Source: Ilyobacter_A sp963675185
Lineage (GTDB): Bacteria; Fusobacteriota; Fusobacteriia; Fusobacteriales; Fusobacteriaceae
NCBI GenBank assembly: GCA_963675185.2
Contig: CAXXOH010000003.1
Coordinates: forward strand, 1 to 64,000
DNA length: 64,000 bases
Direction: 5' to 3'
The notes below the pieces were generated by a model. The model did no database searches. It was not told the DNA's origin and saw only the letters and a program-made list of their open reading frames with translations. Shown one piece after another: positions 43,763 through 52,670 of this stretch; position 1 is the stretch's first letter, and every line of letters begins with the position of its first letter. Position numbers and translations under genes: made by a program.

Positions 43763-44574
43763 TAAGATATCAACTTTTCGAAAAAAGTATTTTTAATATA
43801 TTCTGCTACAGAATGCTCGTCATTGCTGCCTATGACCTCATTTTCCGGCAAAGCTTCTTTTAACCTTATGTGGGCATTTCCCATGATAAGTCCCTTTCCA
43901 ACTAGCTTCAACATCTCATAGTCATTTAGGCCGTCTCCGAAAGCGATAGCCGCTTCCAAACTAATTCCCTCGATACCCATTATTTCAGTTATGGTAGCTC
44001 CTTTTGAAACTCCTTTTTTCATTATTTCCAGACAGTTAGGTGTCGAAAACGTGACGTTTACCCTGTCGCCGAAACTCTCTTCTAACCTCTTATGAAGGCT
44101 TATTAACAGCTCCTCATCTTCGCATAGATAGAATACCTTCATTGGTTCGCAGTCCCCCATGTTAGAGAAATCTGCCAGGTTGTAAAAAAAATCGGATTCA
44201 GAATGAAAATCCTTTAACATCTCATTTTCTTTTGAGATAAACCACTTGTCGTCTTTGTAGATATTTACAAATATACTTTCATCCACCTCTAGGGACAGTA
44301 TCTCAGCTGCAGTTTTTTTATCTATGTTGTGTTCTAGGATTACCCTGCCTTCAGAGTCGTGCACCCTAGCACCATTTGAAGTTATGAAAAAGGTATCCAA
44401 ATTCATTTTTTCCCTTAAATGCACTATGTCTAAATAGTGTCTCCCAGTGGCAATAAAAAATTTTACCCCTTTTTCAGAAAGATTTCTTACAACCTCTTTC
44501 GTATAATCAGACACAGTATGCTTGGAGTTTAAAAGCGTCCCATCCAAATCAGATATAACTGCTTTATATTTCAT
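43762..44574 (-). CDS. Cof-type HAD-IIB phosphatase
   Basis: 270 residues. Motif I ISDLDGTLLNS, ATGRHY (motif II region), Lys in MKKGVSKG and motif IV AFGDGLNDYEML. The large C2 cap (about 80-190) marks HAD-IIB. Members dephosphorylate sugar phosphates or flavin mononucleotide; substrate unknown. GGGGTGC precedes the ATG. Confidence 0.88.
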   Translation of the reverse strand: MKYKAVISDLDGTLLNSKHTVSDYTKEVVRNLSEKGVKFFIATGRHYLDIVHLREKMNLDTFFITSNGARVHDSEGRVILEHNIDKKTAAEILSLEVDESIFVNIYKDDKWFISKENEMLKDFHSESDFFYNLADFSNMGDCEPMKVFYLCEDEELLISLHKRLEESFGDRVNVTFSTPNCLEIMKKGVSKGATITEIMGIEGISLEAAIAFGDGLNDYEMLKLVGKGLIMGNAHIRLKEALPENEVIGSNDEHSVAEYIKNTFFEKLIS

Positions 44575-44954
44575 GATTATGCACCCCTCATATATTTTTC
44601 TTATATTATATCATATTGCTCAAAATAATGTCACCGTTAAATACACCCTTTTAACAACAGGAGTAAAATCTTAGAATTTCTTTGAAAACAGCCAGGCCAT
44701 AGACTTAAAAATATATCCATCAGCTCAACTTATAATGCAGTTTAAATACACTTTGGACGAAACGTATACGAGATTAAAAAAAAATAATTTCAATATTTTT
44801 TTTACTTTTAGCGTCTAAAAAAAGAGTTTATATCAAAAAAAATATTAACCATAATCCATTTTAAAATATTAAAATTTTATATTTTTGCCAAAATTTTGTC
44901 CGGATAACACAAAAAAAATATACACAAAATTAAAATTTATGCTATAATAATTTC

Positions 44955-45044
44955 AGATGTAACCTGTTACCCATAACCTAAGCCCTTATAGCCCCCTATA
45001 ATGGTTGTACTAGGTTAAGAGAGACGAAAGTCTCTCTTTTTTTT
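44955..45044 (+). ncRNA. Candidate small RNA, about 90 nt
   Basis: TATAAT (44943-44948) is followed by nested stems TAACCTA (44974-44980) / TAGGTTA (45011-45017) and TTATAG / CTATAA (44986-44991, 44996-45001, loop CCCC), then a terminator AGAGAGAC-GAAA-GTCTCTCT (45018-45037) and T8. The T run works only on the plus strand, yet both flanking genes are on the minus strand, so a plus-strand transcript must start in this gap. No ORF of note. The rest of 44575-44940 shows nothing. Confidence 0.6.
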
Positions 45045-45074
45045 GTTTTTTGTTGATATAACCCTTATTCTCAC

Positions 45075-45815
45075 CTATTCTTCCAGCAACAGCCTTTTGA
45101 GTTCAGCCGAAACTTCCCCTGCCTTGCCCTGCAAAAATATGTCGGTAAGGCTATTTGTAAAACTGGATTTTTCTGTATTTATCTCTATTATTTTGGCACC
45201 TTTAAGCTTTGCTATCTGAGGCAGGCTTGCTGCAGGCATTACTTCACCTGTAGTCCCTACTATTATGAGCAGATCAGTCTCTCTCATGGACTCCATAGAT
45301 TTCATATATGCATATTCAGAGATCCCTTCACCAAAAAATATAAAATCCGGTTTCAAGATGCCCTGGCATTTTTTGCACTTAGGCGGAAGTTTGTCCAGCT
45401 TTACTTGCTCGCTAGGATAAAGGGCTCCACAGCTTGTACACACCATTTTTTTCAGAGTACCGTGGAATTCGCACACATTTTTGCTACCCGCCTCCTGATG
45501 GAGGTTGTCTATATTCTGGGTTATTACGGTTTTTAAGTTGCCCTGTTTTTCCAAAAAAGACAAAAATTCATGAGCTGGGTTTGGCTTTGCTTTTCCCCAG
45601 AAGTCATAGAATATCTCTTTTATAACTATCCAAGAGCTCCTGGGATGGGAGTAAAAATAAGACAGGTCGAGTATCTTTGGATCATAGTTTTCCCAGAGTC
45701 CTTCCTTGCCTCTAAAGGGCGGTATGCCGCTCTCAACAGATATCCCAGCTCCAGTAAACGCAATGATATAATTTGCGTTTTTTATCAGCTCCGCTGCTTT
45801 TTTTATGTTTCCCAT
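45075..45815 (-). CDS. cobB: NAD-dependent protein deacylase (Sir2 family)
   Basis: 246 residues: GAGISVESGIPPFRG, TQNIDNLHQEAG, EFHGTL (catalytic His), zinc Cys CTSCG and CKKCQG, VGTTGEVMPA and IEINTEKSSF. It removes acyl groups from lysines using NAD. The Tyr-xx-Arg pair of desuccinylases is not seen, so acetyl or other neutral acyl groups are more likely. AGGAGAG precedes the ATG. The terminator-like hairpin downstream faces the other strand and does not belong to it. Confidence 0.9.
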   Translation of the reverse strand: MGNIKKAAELIKNANYIIAFTGAGISVESGIPPFRGKEGLWENYDPKILDLSYFYSHPRSSWIVIKEIFYDFWGKAKPNPAHEFLSFLEKQGNLKTVITQNIDNLHQEAGSKNVCEFHGTLKKMVCTSCGALYPSEQVKLDKLPPKCKKCQGILKPDFIFFGEGISEYAYMKSMESMRETDLLIIVGTTGEVMPAASLPQIAKLKGAKIIEINTEKSSFTNSLTDIFLQGKAGEVSAELKRLLLEE

Positions 45816-46092
45816 AATTTTCTCTCCTTATATATGCAAAATATACACAAAAAAATAATTCGAATAAAATACTTACAAATATATTATATATTATCGAGTT
45901 GTGAAATACAATTTTACAAAACAAGTAAATTCAAGATTCACTGTATCAATTTGTAAAATATATGTAAATTAACAGAAAAACGCCTAAAGCTATTAATAAT
46001 ATTAAAAAAACTTAATTAATCATTAATTAAAAAAATATAAAAAAAAGTTATTATATACTAAGTTTATATTAGGGATATAAAATATGTATGCC

Positions 46093-46149
46093 GAAAATAC
46101 TTGCTTTACAAAGAAAATACTTGCGTCAAAACAGGATATATACTATAAT
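46093..46149 (+). promoter_or_regulatory. Aconitase promoter with paired direct repeats
   Basis: TTGCGT (46121-46126), 17-bp spacer, TATAAT (46144-46149). GAAAATACTTGC occurs twice, at 46093-46104 and 46113-46124, exactly 20 bp apart (two helix turns), the second covering the -35. This is the pattern of a regulator binding site. The leader to the ATG is about 110 nt. The remainder of 45816-46263 shows no gene. Confidence 0.6.
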
Positions 46150-46263
46150 AATAAACAAGAAAAAATGTATTAATTTTATAAATGATTTTCAATAATCTTG
46201 TTAAATATCATTTAAATGATGCTTTGAATATACAAAATTATATATGGGCTATAGGAGGTTATA

Positions 46264-48960
46264 ATGAAACTATCAAACTATGTATCAAGTTTGAATGTTA
46301 ACGAAAAAGAATATTTTTATTACGACTTGAAAAAACTAAGCGATTTAGGGATGGAAAGTATAGACAGTTTGCCTTATTCGATAAAAGTGCTTCTTGAAAC
46401 TGTATTAAGAAACTACGACAACGACGTGGTAACAGAGGAGCATGTAAAAAAATTAGCTGCCTGGGGTACAAAAGATTTCGAAAGAATAAACGTACCTTTT
46501 AAAGTCTCTAGGGTAATTCTACAAGACCTTACAGGAACACCTGCAATAGTTGATTTGGCCTCTTTGAGAAGTGCAATGGCTGAATTCGGTGGTAACTTGA
46601 AGAAAATCAACCCTGAAATCCAAGTGGACATGGTTATAGACCACTCTGTACACATGGATAAGACAGGGACTGAAGATTCACTCGACTACAACATGGAGAT
46701 GGAATTTAAGAGAAATAAAGAAAGATACGCTTTCTTTAAATGGGCTCAAAACACATTTGACAACCTAAACATAATCCCGCCAGGTGTAGGGATTATCCAC
46801 CAAGTCAACTTAGAATACTTAGCCAAAGTTGTAATGACAATGGAAAAAGATGGAAAAACTTTTGCATATACAGATACAGTGCAGGGAACTGATTCCCATA
46901 CTCCTATGATAAATGGGCTTGGAGTACTTGGATGGGGTGTAGGAGGAATAGAAGCAGAAGCGGGTATGCTAGGAGAGCCTTCATACTTCATCACTCCTGA
47001 GGTTATAGGTGTAAAATTAAAAGGATCTCTTCCTAAAACTTCAAATGCGACAGACCTTGTTCTAAAAATAGTAGAAGTTTTAAGAAAAAAAGGGGTTGTA
47101 GGAAAATTTGTTGAGTTCTTCGGAGAGGGAATGGAAAACATAACTCTGGCCGACAGGGCTACCATCGCCAACATGGCACCTGAATATGGGGCTACTTGCG
47201 GATTCTTCCCAATCGACGAAAAAACTTTGGATTACCTTAGATTTACTGGAAGATCTGAAGAACAGGTTAACCTTGTAGAGGCATACGCAAAAGCAAACGG
47301 ACTGTTCTACAAATCTGGTGTAGAACCTAAATACACCGAGGTTGTAGAGATAGACCTTTCTGAAATAGAAGCTATACTTGCTGGTCCTAGAAGACCTCAA
47401 GACGCTATCTATCTAAAAGACATGAAAAAAGAGTTCAACAGAGCGGTTACAGCTTCAAAACCAAAAGGGTACGAGCTGACTGAAGCTGAATTTGATAAAG
47501 AAGTTACCCTTGAATATGAAGGCGGGCACAAAGAGGTTCTAAAAGCTGGATCTATAGCCATAGCTGCCATAACAAGCTGTACCACTACTTCAAATCCTTA
47601 TCTACTAGTAGGTGCGGCACTTTTAGCTAAAAAAGCTACAGAAAAAGGGATGATTGTACCTAAATATGTAAAAACTTCGTTTGCACCTGGATCTAGGGTT
47701 GTAAGTGCTTACCTTAAAAAGGCTGACTTATTAAAATATTTCGACGACTTAGGGTTCAACATAGCTGGGTACGGATGTGCTACTTGTATAGGTAACTCAG
47801 GTAACCTATTCCCAGAGGTAGAAAAAGCAATCGTTGAAAATGACCTTCTTACAACTGCTGTTGTTTCTGCAAACAGAAACTTTGAAGCAAGGGTGCATCC
47901 TCTAATAAAAGGTAACTACCTTGCATCACCTCTAATGACAGTAGCTTATGCACTGGCTGGAACAGTTAACATAGATATGGCAAGCGAGCCTCTTGGCGTT
48001 GATTCTGAAGGGAAAGCGGTATTCCTAGAAGAACTACTTCCTACTCATGAAGAGATAAATGAAATTATAGCCAAGGCTGTAACAAAAGAACTTTTCAACG
48101 AAGAGTACAGTGAAAAACTATACACATCTAACAAATACTGGAACGAGATCGAAGCTGTAAAAGGGGAGACCTATGAGTGGGACGAAGAATCTACATATCT
48201 TCAAAACCCTCCATTCTTTAAAGGTATGAAAAAAGAGCTAGCACAGATAGAAGATTTAAATGATTTGAGAGTACTTTGTAAACTTGGTGACACAATCACA
48301 ACGGACCATATCTCACCTGCAGGTAAATTCGGCGTAAACTCTTCTGCTGGTAAATTCCTTACAGAAAAAGGATTAAGGCCTGAAGAGTTCAACTCTTACG
48401 GTTCTAGAAGAGGAAACCACGAAATCATGATGAGGGGTACCTTTGCAAACGTAAGGCTTAAAAATGAGTGTGCTCCTGGGACAGAAGGAAGCTACACAAC
48501 ATACTTCCCTGAAAATGAAGTTATGTCTATATACGACGCTTCAATCAAATATCAGGAACATGGAATCGGTCTAGCGATACTTGGAGGAAAAGACTACGGT
48601 ATGGGAAGCTCAAGAGACTGGGCGGCTAAAGGTCCTGCTCTTTTAGGTGTAAAGACTGTAATTGCACAAAGCTATGAAAGAATCCACAGAAGCAACCTTG
48701 CTCTTATGGGACTGCTTCCTCTTCAATTCAAAGACGGAGAAAATGCAAATACTCTTGGCCTAGACGGAAAAGAAAAGCTTACTATACATATAAACGAAGA
48801 GGTTAAACCTGGAGAAACACTGAAGATAGAAGCTAAAAAAGAGAATGGAACAGTAATAGAATTTGAAGCCCTTGTGAGATTCGACTCAAACGTTGAGATC
48901 GGATATTATAAAAATGGTGGAGTTCTTCAAAAAGTTTTAAGAAATAAATTACTTGGATAG
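46264..48960 (+). CDS. acnA: Aconitate hydratase (AcnA/IRP1 type)
   Basis: 898 residues, normal for AcnA. The 4Fe-4S ligands are in TSCTTTSNPYLLVGAALLAK and YGCATCIGNSGNL. DTVQGTDSHTPMINGLGVLGWGVGG and DYGMGSSRDWAAKGP are family blocks. It converts citrate to isocitrate. First of three genes for the oxidative branch of the TCA cycle. ATAGGAGG precedes the ATG. Confidence 0.96.
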   Translation: MKLSNYVSSLNVNEKEYFYYDLKKLSDLGMESIDSLPYSIKVLLETVLRNYDNDVVTEEHVKKLAAWGTKDFERINVPFKVSRVILQDLTGTPAIVDLASLRSAMAEFGGNLKKINPEIQVDMVIDHSVHMDKTGTEDSLDYNMEMEFKRNKERYAFFKWAQNTFDNLNIIPPGVGIIHQVNLEYLAKVVMTMEKDGKTFAYTDTVQGTDSHTPMINGLGVLGWGVGGIEAEAGMLGEPSYFITPEVIGVKLKGSLPKTSNATDLVLKIVEVLRKKGVVGKFVEFFGEGMENITLADRATIANMAPEYGATCGFFPIDEKTLDYLRFTGRSEEQVNLVEAYAKANGLFYKSGVEPKYTEVVEIDLSEIEAILAGPRRPQDAIYLKDMKKEFNRAVTASKPKGYELTEAEFDKEVTLEYEGGHKEVLKAGSIAIAAITSCTTTSNPYLLVGAALLAKKATEKGMIVPKYVKTSFAPGSRVVSAYLKKADLLKYFDDLGFNIAGYGCATCIGNSGNLFPEVEKAIVENDLLTTAVVSANRNFEARVHPLIKGNYLASPLMTVAYALAGTVNIDMASEPLGVDSEGKAVFLEELLPTHEEINEIIAKAVTKELFNEEYSEKLYTSNKYWNEIEAVKGETYEWDEESTYLQNPPFFKGMKKELAQIEDLNDLRVLCKLGDTITTDHISPAGKFGVNSSAGKFLTEKGLRPEEFNSYGSRRGNHEIMMRGTFANVRLKNECAPGTEGSYTTYFPENEVMSIYDASIKYQEHGIGLAILGGKDYGMGSSRDWAAKGPALLGVKTVIAQSYERIHRSNLALMGLLPLQFKDGENANTLGLDGKEKLTIHINEEVKPGETLKIEAKKENGTVIEFEALVRFDSNVEIGYYKNGGVLQKVLRNKLLG

Positions 48961-48997
48961 GTTTAAATTACTGGAATTAAAAATTAAAAAATTCTGA

Positions 48998-49047
48998 ATA
49001 TAGCCCTCGGTATCCAGAGTAACAAATACAGCTGGTACCGGGGCTAT
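48998..49047 (+). other. Intergenic hairpin between acnA and icd
   Basis: TATAGCCCTCGGTATCCAG (48998-49016) pairs with CTGGTACCGGGGCTATA (about 49031-49047) with two small mismatches. No T tract follows. It may protect or process the mRNA and adjust the amount of acn against icd. Transcription could still continue into icd. Confidence 0.55.
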
Positions 49048-49080
49048 AGCGATTAGATATATTTGTGAAGGGAGAGAATT

Positions 49081-50091
49081 ATGTACAAAATAACACTTAT
49101 ACCTGGAGACGGGATAGGACCGGAAGTAGTAGAAAGCGCTAGAAAGGTGGTAGAAGCCACTGGCCTGCCAGTAGAATGGGAAATAGTAAATGCAGGAGAA
49201 ACTGTATATAAAGAGACTGGCGTATTAGTGCCAGACGCTGTATTTGAAAGTATAGAAAGAAATAAAATTGCTTTAAAAGGACCAATCACAACACCTATTG
49301 GAACAGGTTTTAGAAGTATAAACGTACAACTTAGAAAAAAATATGACCTTTACTCAAACGTAAGAGAGGTTAAAAATATCCCTGGAATAAAAACACCATT
49401 TGACAACGTTGATATGGTTATATTCAGAGAAAATACAGAAGGCCTATACATCGGAATAGAAGAGCAAATAGACGAAGATACTGCACACTCAATAAAGCGT
49501 ATCACTAGAAAAGGTTCCTTAAGAATCGCAAAAGCTGCTTTTGACTATGCAGTTAAACACGGAAAGAAAAAAGTAACAGTTGCCCATAAAGCAAACATCC
49601 TTAAACTATCTGACGGGCTTTTCTTGAACTGCGTCAGAGAGGTAGCTAAAGATTATCCACAAGTAGAGCTTAAAGAGGTTATAATCGATAATATGTGCAT
49701 GCAGATGGTAATAAACCCTTCTCAGTTCGATGTAATAGTTACTACAAACCTTTACGGGGACATACTTTCTGACCTGGCAGCTGGGCTTGTAGGAGGACTT
49801 GGGATAGTTCCTGGTTCCAACATAGGGGAAGACATCGCTATATTCGAGGCTGTACACGGAAGTGCCCCTGACATTGCAGGTAAAAATTTAGCAAATCCTA
49901 CAGCTGTTATACTTTCAGCTGTGAGCATGCTAAACCACCTAGGGGAAAAAGATAGAGCAACAATGATAATAGATTCTATTTGCGAAGTGATGGAAGAGGG
50001 GAAAAACATGACTAAAGACTTAGGCGGAAACGCTACAACTACCCAAATCACTGATGCTATAATTGAAAAAATACTCAACAAAAGGGGATAA
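49081..50091 (+). CDS. icd: Isocitrate dehydrogenase (NAD-type, isopropylmalate dehydrogenase family)
   Basis: 336 residues. GDGIGPEV at the N-terminus, NVQLRKKYDLYSNVREVKN, FRENTEGLYIGIEE, IDNMCMQMVINPSQFDVIV, NLYGDILSDLAAG and VHGSAPDIAGK. The short length and the sequence around LYSNVR and RENTEGLY fit monomer-type NAD-dependent IDH more than isopropylmalate dehydrogenase, and the operon with aconitase and citrate synthase supports this. It makes 2-oxoglutarate, probably for glutamate synthesis. Confidence 0.9.
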   Translation: MYKITLIPGDGIGPEVVESARKVVEATGLPVEWEIVNAGETVYKETGVLVPDAVFESIERNKIALKGPITTPIGTGFRSINVQLRKKYDLYSNVREVKNIPGIKTPFDNVDMVIFRENTEGLYIGIEEQIDEDTAHSIKRITRKGSLRIAKAAFDYAVKHGKKKVTVAHKANILKLSDGLFLNCVREVAKDYPQVELKEVIIDNMCMQMVINPSQFDVIVTTNLYGDILSDLAAGLVGGLGIVPGSNIGEDIAIFEAVHGSAPDIAGKNLANPTAVILSAVSMLNHLGEKDRATMIIDSICEVMEEGKNMTKDLGGNATTTQITDAIIEKILNKRG

Positions 50092-50119
50092 GACTAGTTA
50101 GGAGACGGAGGTGAATAAA

Positions 50120-51463
50120 TTGCCTAATTCCAATTGTGAGACTTTAAAAACACTGTCTGAACTGGCAGAAAAAAATAACCATATCCCTCCAAAATTTTAC
50201 GACATGTACGACGTAAAAAGGGGGCTGAGAAATAAAAACGGTACTGGAGTTCTAGTCGGATTAACCGAGATAGGTTCCGTACACGGTTATATTGTAGAAG
50301 ACGGTACAAAAGTACCCATGGAAGGGGAGCTTTACTATAGAGGAATCGAGATAAAAGAGCTCGTTGAAGGATTTCAAAATGAAGGTAGAAGAGGTTTTGA
50401 GGAATGTATGTACCTTCTAATTTTTGGAAAACTGCCAAGTAAAGATGAGCTAGAGGAATTCAACGACCTTTTAGACAGCTTCAGAAAACTTCCCCCTGGT
50501 TTCACTGAGAACTTTCTCTTGAAACTTCCGAGTAAGGATATAATGAACCTGCTTCAAAGAACGGTGCTTTTTCTATACTCTCTAGATGATAATCCAGACG
50601 ATACTTCTGTAGAAAACCTTGTAAGACAGAGTATAGAACTCATGGCAAGAATTCCAACTGTAATGGCTTATGGATACCAAGCTATGGAGCATAATTTTAA
50701 TAAAAAAAGTTTGTTCATACACCCGCCAAAAAGAGGTCTAGGTACAGCTGAAAATATACTTTACATGAGTAGGCCGGACAACAAATATACCAAAACAGAG
50801 GCTGAGACCCTTGATTTAGTACTTGTTATTCACGCAGAGCACGGAGGTGGAAACAACTCGGCATTTGCAACTCACGTGGTATCATCAAGCGGAACAGATA
50901 CATATTCAGCCATAGCCGCTGCCATAGGGTCACTAAAGGGGCCTAAACATGGTGGAGCGAACATAATGGTTAGAAGGATGATAGACAACATCAAAGAAAA
51001 CGTTGACTATCATAACAAAGAGAAGCTAAGGGAGTATCTAATCAAGATACTTAAAAAGGAAGCTTTTAACAACGAAGGACTTATATACGGTATGGGGCAC
51101 GCTATTTATACCAATTCTGACCCCAGAGCAGTACTTTTAAAGAAAAAAGCGTACGAACTAGCACAAGAAAAGGAAGCTTTAAAAGAGCTAGAACTCTATA
51201 CAAATATAGAAGAGATTACAAAAGAACTGTTCATGGAAATGAAGGGTAGAAATATCGCTGCTAACGTGGATCTTTATTCAGGATTCGTATATGAGATGCT
51301 AAACATCCCATCTAGCATGTACACTCCACTGTTTGCAACTGCTAGAATGGCAGGATGGTGTGCTCATAGGATTGAGCAGATTGTCAGCGATAAAAAGATA
51401 CTTAGACCAGCATACCAAAATGTCAGCGTGACTTCACATTACATACCTATGGATCAAAGATAA
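50120..51463 (+). CDS. gltA: Citrate synthase (citrate/2-methylcitrate synthase family)
   Basis: About 447 residues from TTG 50120, 5 nt after GGAGGTGA. Active-site His in GPKHGGANIMV and GMGHAIYTNSDPRA, and Asp/Arg in the C-terminal part (ARMAGWCAHRIEQ). The N-terminal extension (about 60 residues) is usual in clostridial and fusobacterial forms. It condenses oxaloacetate and acetyl-CoA. Last gene of the acn-icd-cs set. Methylcitrate activity cannot be excluded. Confidence 0.92.
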   Translation: MPNSNCETLKTLSELAEKNNHIPPKFYDMYDVKRGLRNKNGTGVLVGLTEIGSVHGYIVEDGTKVPMEGELYYRGIEIKELVEGFQNEGRRGFEECMYLLIFGKLPSKDELEEFNDLLDSFRKLPPGFTENFLLKLPSKDIMNLLQRTVLFLYSLDDNPDDTSVENLVRQSIELMARIPTVMAYGYQAMEHNFNKKSLFIHPPKRGLGTAENILYMSRPDNKYTKTEAETLDLVLVIHAEHGGGNNSAFATHVVSSSGTDTYSAIAAAIGSLKGPKHGGANIMVRRMIDNIKENVDYHNKEKLREYLIKILKKEAFNNEGLIYGMGHAIYTNSDPRAVLLKKKAYELAQEKEALKELELYTNIEEITKELFMEMKGRNIAANVDLYSGFVYEMLNIPSSMYTPLFATARMAGWCAHRIEQIVSDKKILRPAYQNVSVTSHYIPMDQR

Positions 51464-51471
51464 ATTTAATT

Positions 51472-51511
51472 AAAAAATAGGAAACACCCAATTGGGTGTT
51501 TCCTATTTTTT
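51472..51511. terminator. Bidirectional terminator, 40-bp perfect palindrome
   Basis: Centred at 51491/51492 (CACCCAATTGGGTG) with 20-bp arms and A/T runs at the ends. It overlaps the end of the convergent nitroreductase. Confidence 0.88.
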
Positions 51512-52012
51512 TGTCCACCTCTCGTAATGAACTTTTCCATTTGTAAAATGCTTTTGCGAGCTGTTTTTCTGAGTCAAATACCCAATGGGGATGACAGCAA
51601 AAGGTACTATCCTGCTGGGAAGATCAAAAACATCGGATATATAGTTCATTCTCTCTTCATAAGGGTAGAGACCTAGCCAAAAGGCCCCAAGCTCTTGCTC
51701 TATAGCCCTCAACATTATTCCTTCTGTAACCGCCGAGCAGTCTTGATCCCAAGTCTCTTTAAAAACAACTTTGTCCAAGTTCCCAAGAACAACAATGGCG
51801 CAACCAGCGTCACGGACCATCCACGCATAAGGAGTAGATATAGAAAGGGTTTTTAAAGTCTTTTTATCCCTCACTATGATTAGCTCCCAAGGATGCTGAT
51901 TGGATGAACTCGGTATCTCCATGACAAGATCTAAAATTTTATCTATCTTATACTCTTCTACTTCTTCATCTGTATATGTTCTCACGACAAATGGCTGTTC
52001 TATCCTGCTCAT
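51503..52012 (-). CDS. Nitroreductase-family flavoprotein
   Basis: 169 residues with PSSSNQHPWELIIVRDKKTL (flavin-binding SSxNxQPW type), DCSAVTEGIMLRAIEQELG and FDLPSRIVPFAVIPIGYL. FMN-dependent NAD(P)H reductase of unknown substrate. AGAGGGGG precedes the ATG. Single gene. Confidence 0.85.
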   Translation of the reverse strand: MSRIEQPFVVRTYTDEEVEEYKIDKILDLVMEIPSSSNQHPWELIIVRDKKTLKTLSISTPYAWMVRDAGCAIVVLGNLDKVVFKETWDQDCSAVTEGIMLRAIEQELGAFWLGLYPYEERMNYISDVFDLPSRIVPFAVIPIGYLTQKNSSQKHFTNGKVHYERWTKK

Positions 52013-52284
52013 AGTCCTATACCCCCTCTTTGAGATTTCAAAATCATTAGCCTACAAATATATTTTACACCTAAAAACAACCTCATATATTCAAATTAAG
52101 AAAATTTTACTCAAAACGCCTTATAATCCAGTAAATACTAGGCAACTAAGTGATATAAGAAGTTAAAAAACACTTGAAATAGCTTAAATAAAAAAACAAT
52201 TTAAAAATCTAAAGATTTAATTGACACGGGGTGTTATGGTGGGCTATAACTAATATTAAGATCAAAATACTGAGGAGGAAAAAT

Positions 52285-52650
52285 ATGGATATTAATCAAA
52301 AAGTTTTATCTGTTTTAAAAGAAAGTGATACTCCTTTAAAAGCTGCTGAATTAGCTGAAAAATTAAACATCGATAAAAAAGATGTTGATAAAGCCATAAA
52401 AAAATTAAAAACGGATAGCCTCATAGAATCCCCTAAAAGATGCTACTACAGTGCAGTGGTAGTTGAAGAGGAGCTCGATCTAGAAGCTAAAATGTTAAAA
52501 GTTCTTAAAGAAAGCAGCGAGCCGCTAAAGGTTGCTGAACTGGCAGAAAAGCTGGGAGAAGATAAAAAAGAAGTAGATAAATATATAAAGAAACTAAAAA
52601 AAGAAGAAAAGATAGTATCTCCAAAAAGATGTTACTATTCTGTTAGCTAG
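52285..52650 (+). CDS. Tandem winged-helix protein
   Basis: 121 residues from ATG behind GAGGAGG. It is an internal duplication with a period of 63 residues: VLSVLKESDTPLKAAELAEK and MLKVLKESSEPLKVAELAEK, each ending SPKRCYYS. Each half is a three-helix winged-helix unit with an invariant Cys in the wing. DNA binding is likely. It is followed by a terminator into which the IS copy 2 inserted. Confidence 0.75.
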   Translation: MDINQKVLSVLKESDTPLKAAELAEKLNIDKKDVDKAIKKLKTDSLIESPKRCYYSAVVVEEELDLEAKMLKVLKESSEPLKVAELAEKLGEDKKEVDKYIKKLKKEEKIVSPKRCYYSVS

Positions 52651-52652
52651 AC

Positions 52653-52670
52653 AAAAGGGAGCTTTAAGCC
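52653..52670 (+). terminator. Terminator of the winged-helix gene, left half plus target duplication; split by the IS
   Basis: AAAAGGGAG (52653-52661) is complementary to CTCCCTTTT (54226-54234). Restored, it is a 9-bp stem with an 8-nt head. The target duplication GCTTTAAGCC (52661-52670 and 54217-54226) covers the head. Confidence 0.8.

Noticed and set aside
45018..45044. Terminator of the sirtuin gene
   Set aside because: The T run follows the stem only on the plus strand, while the sirtuin is on the minus strand.
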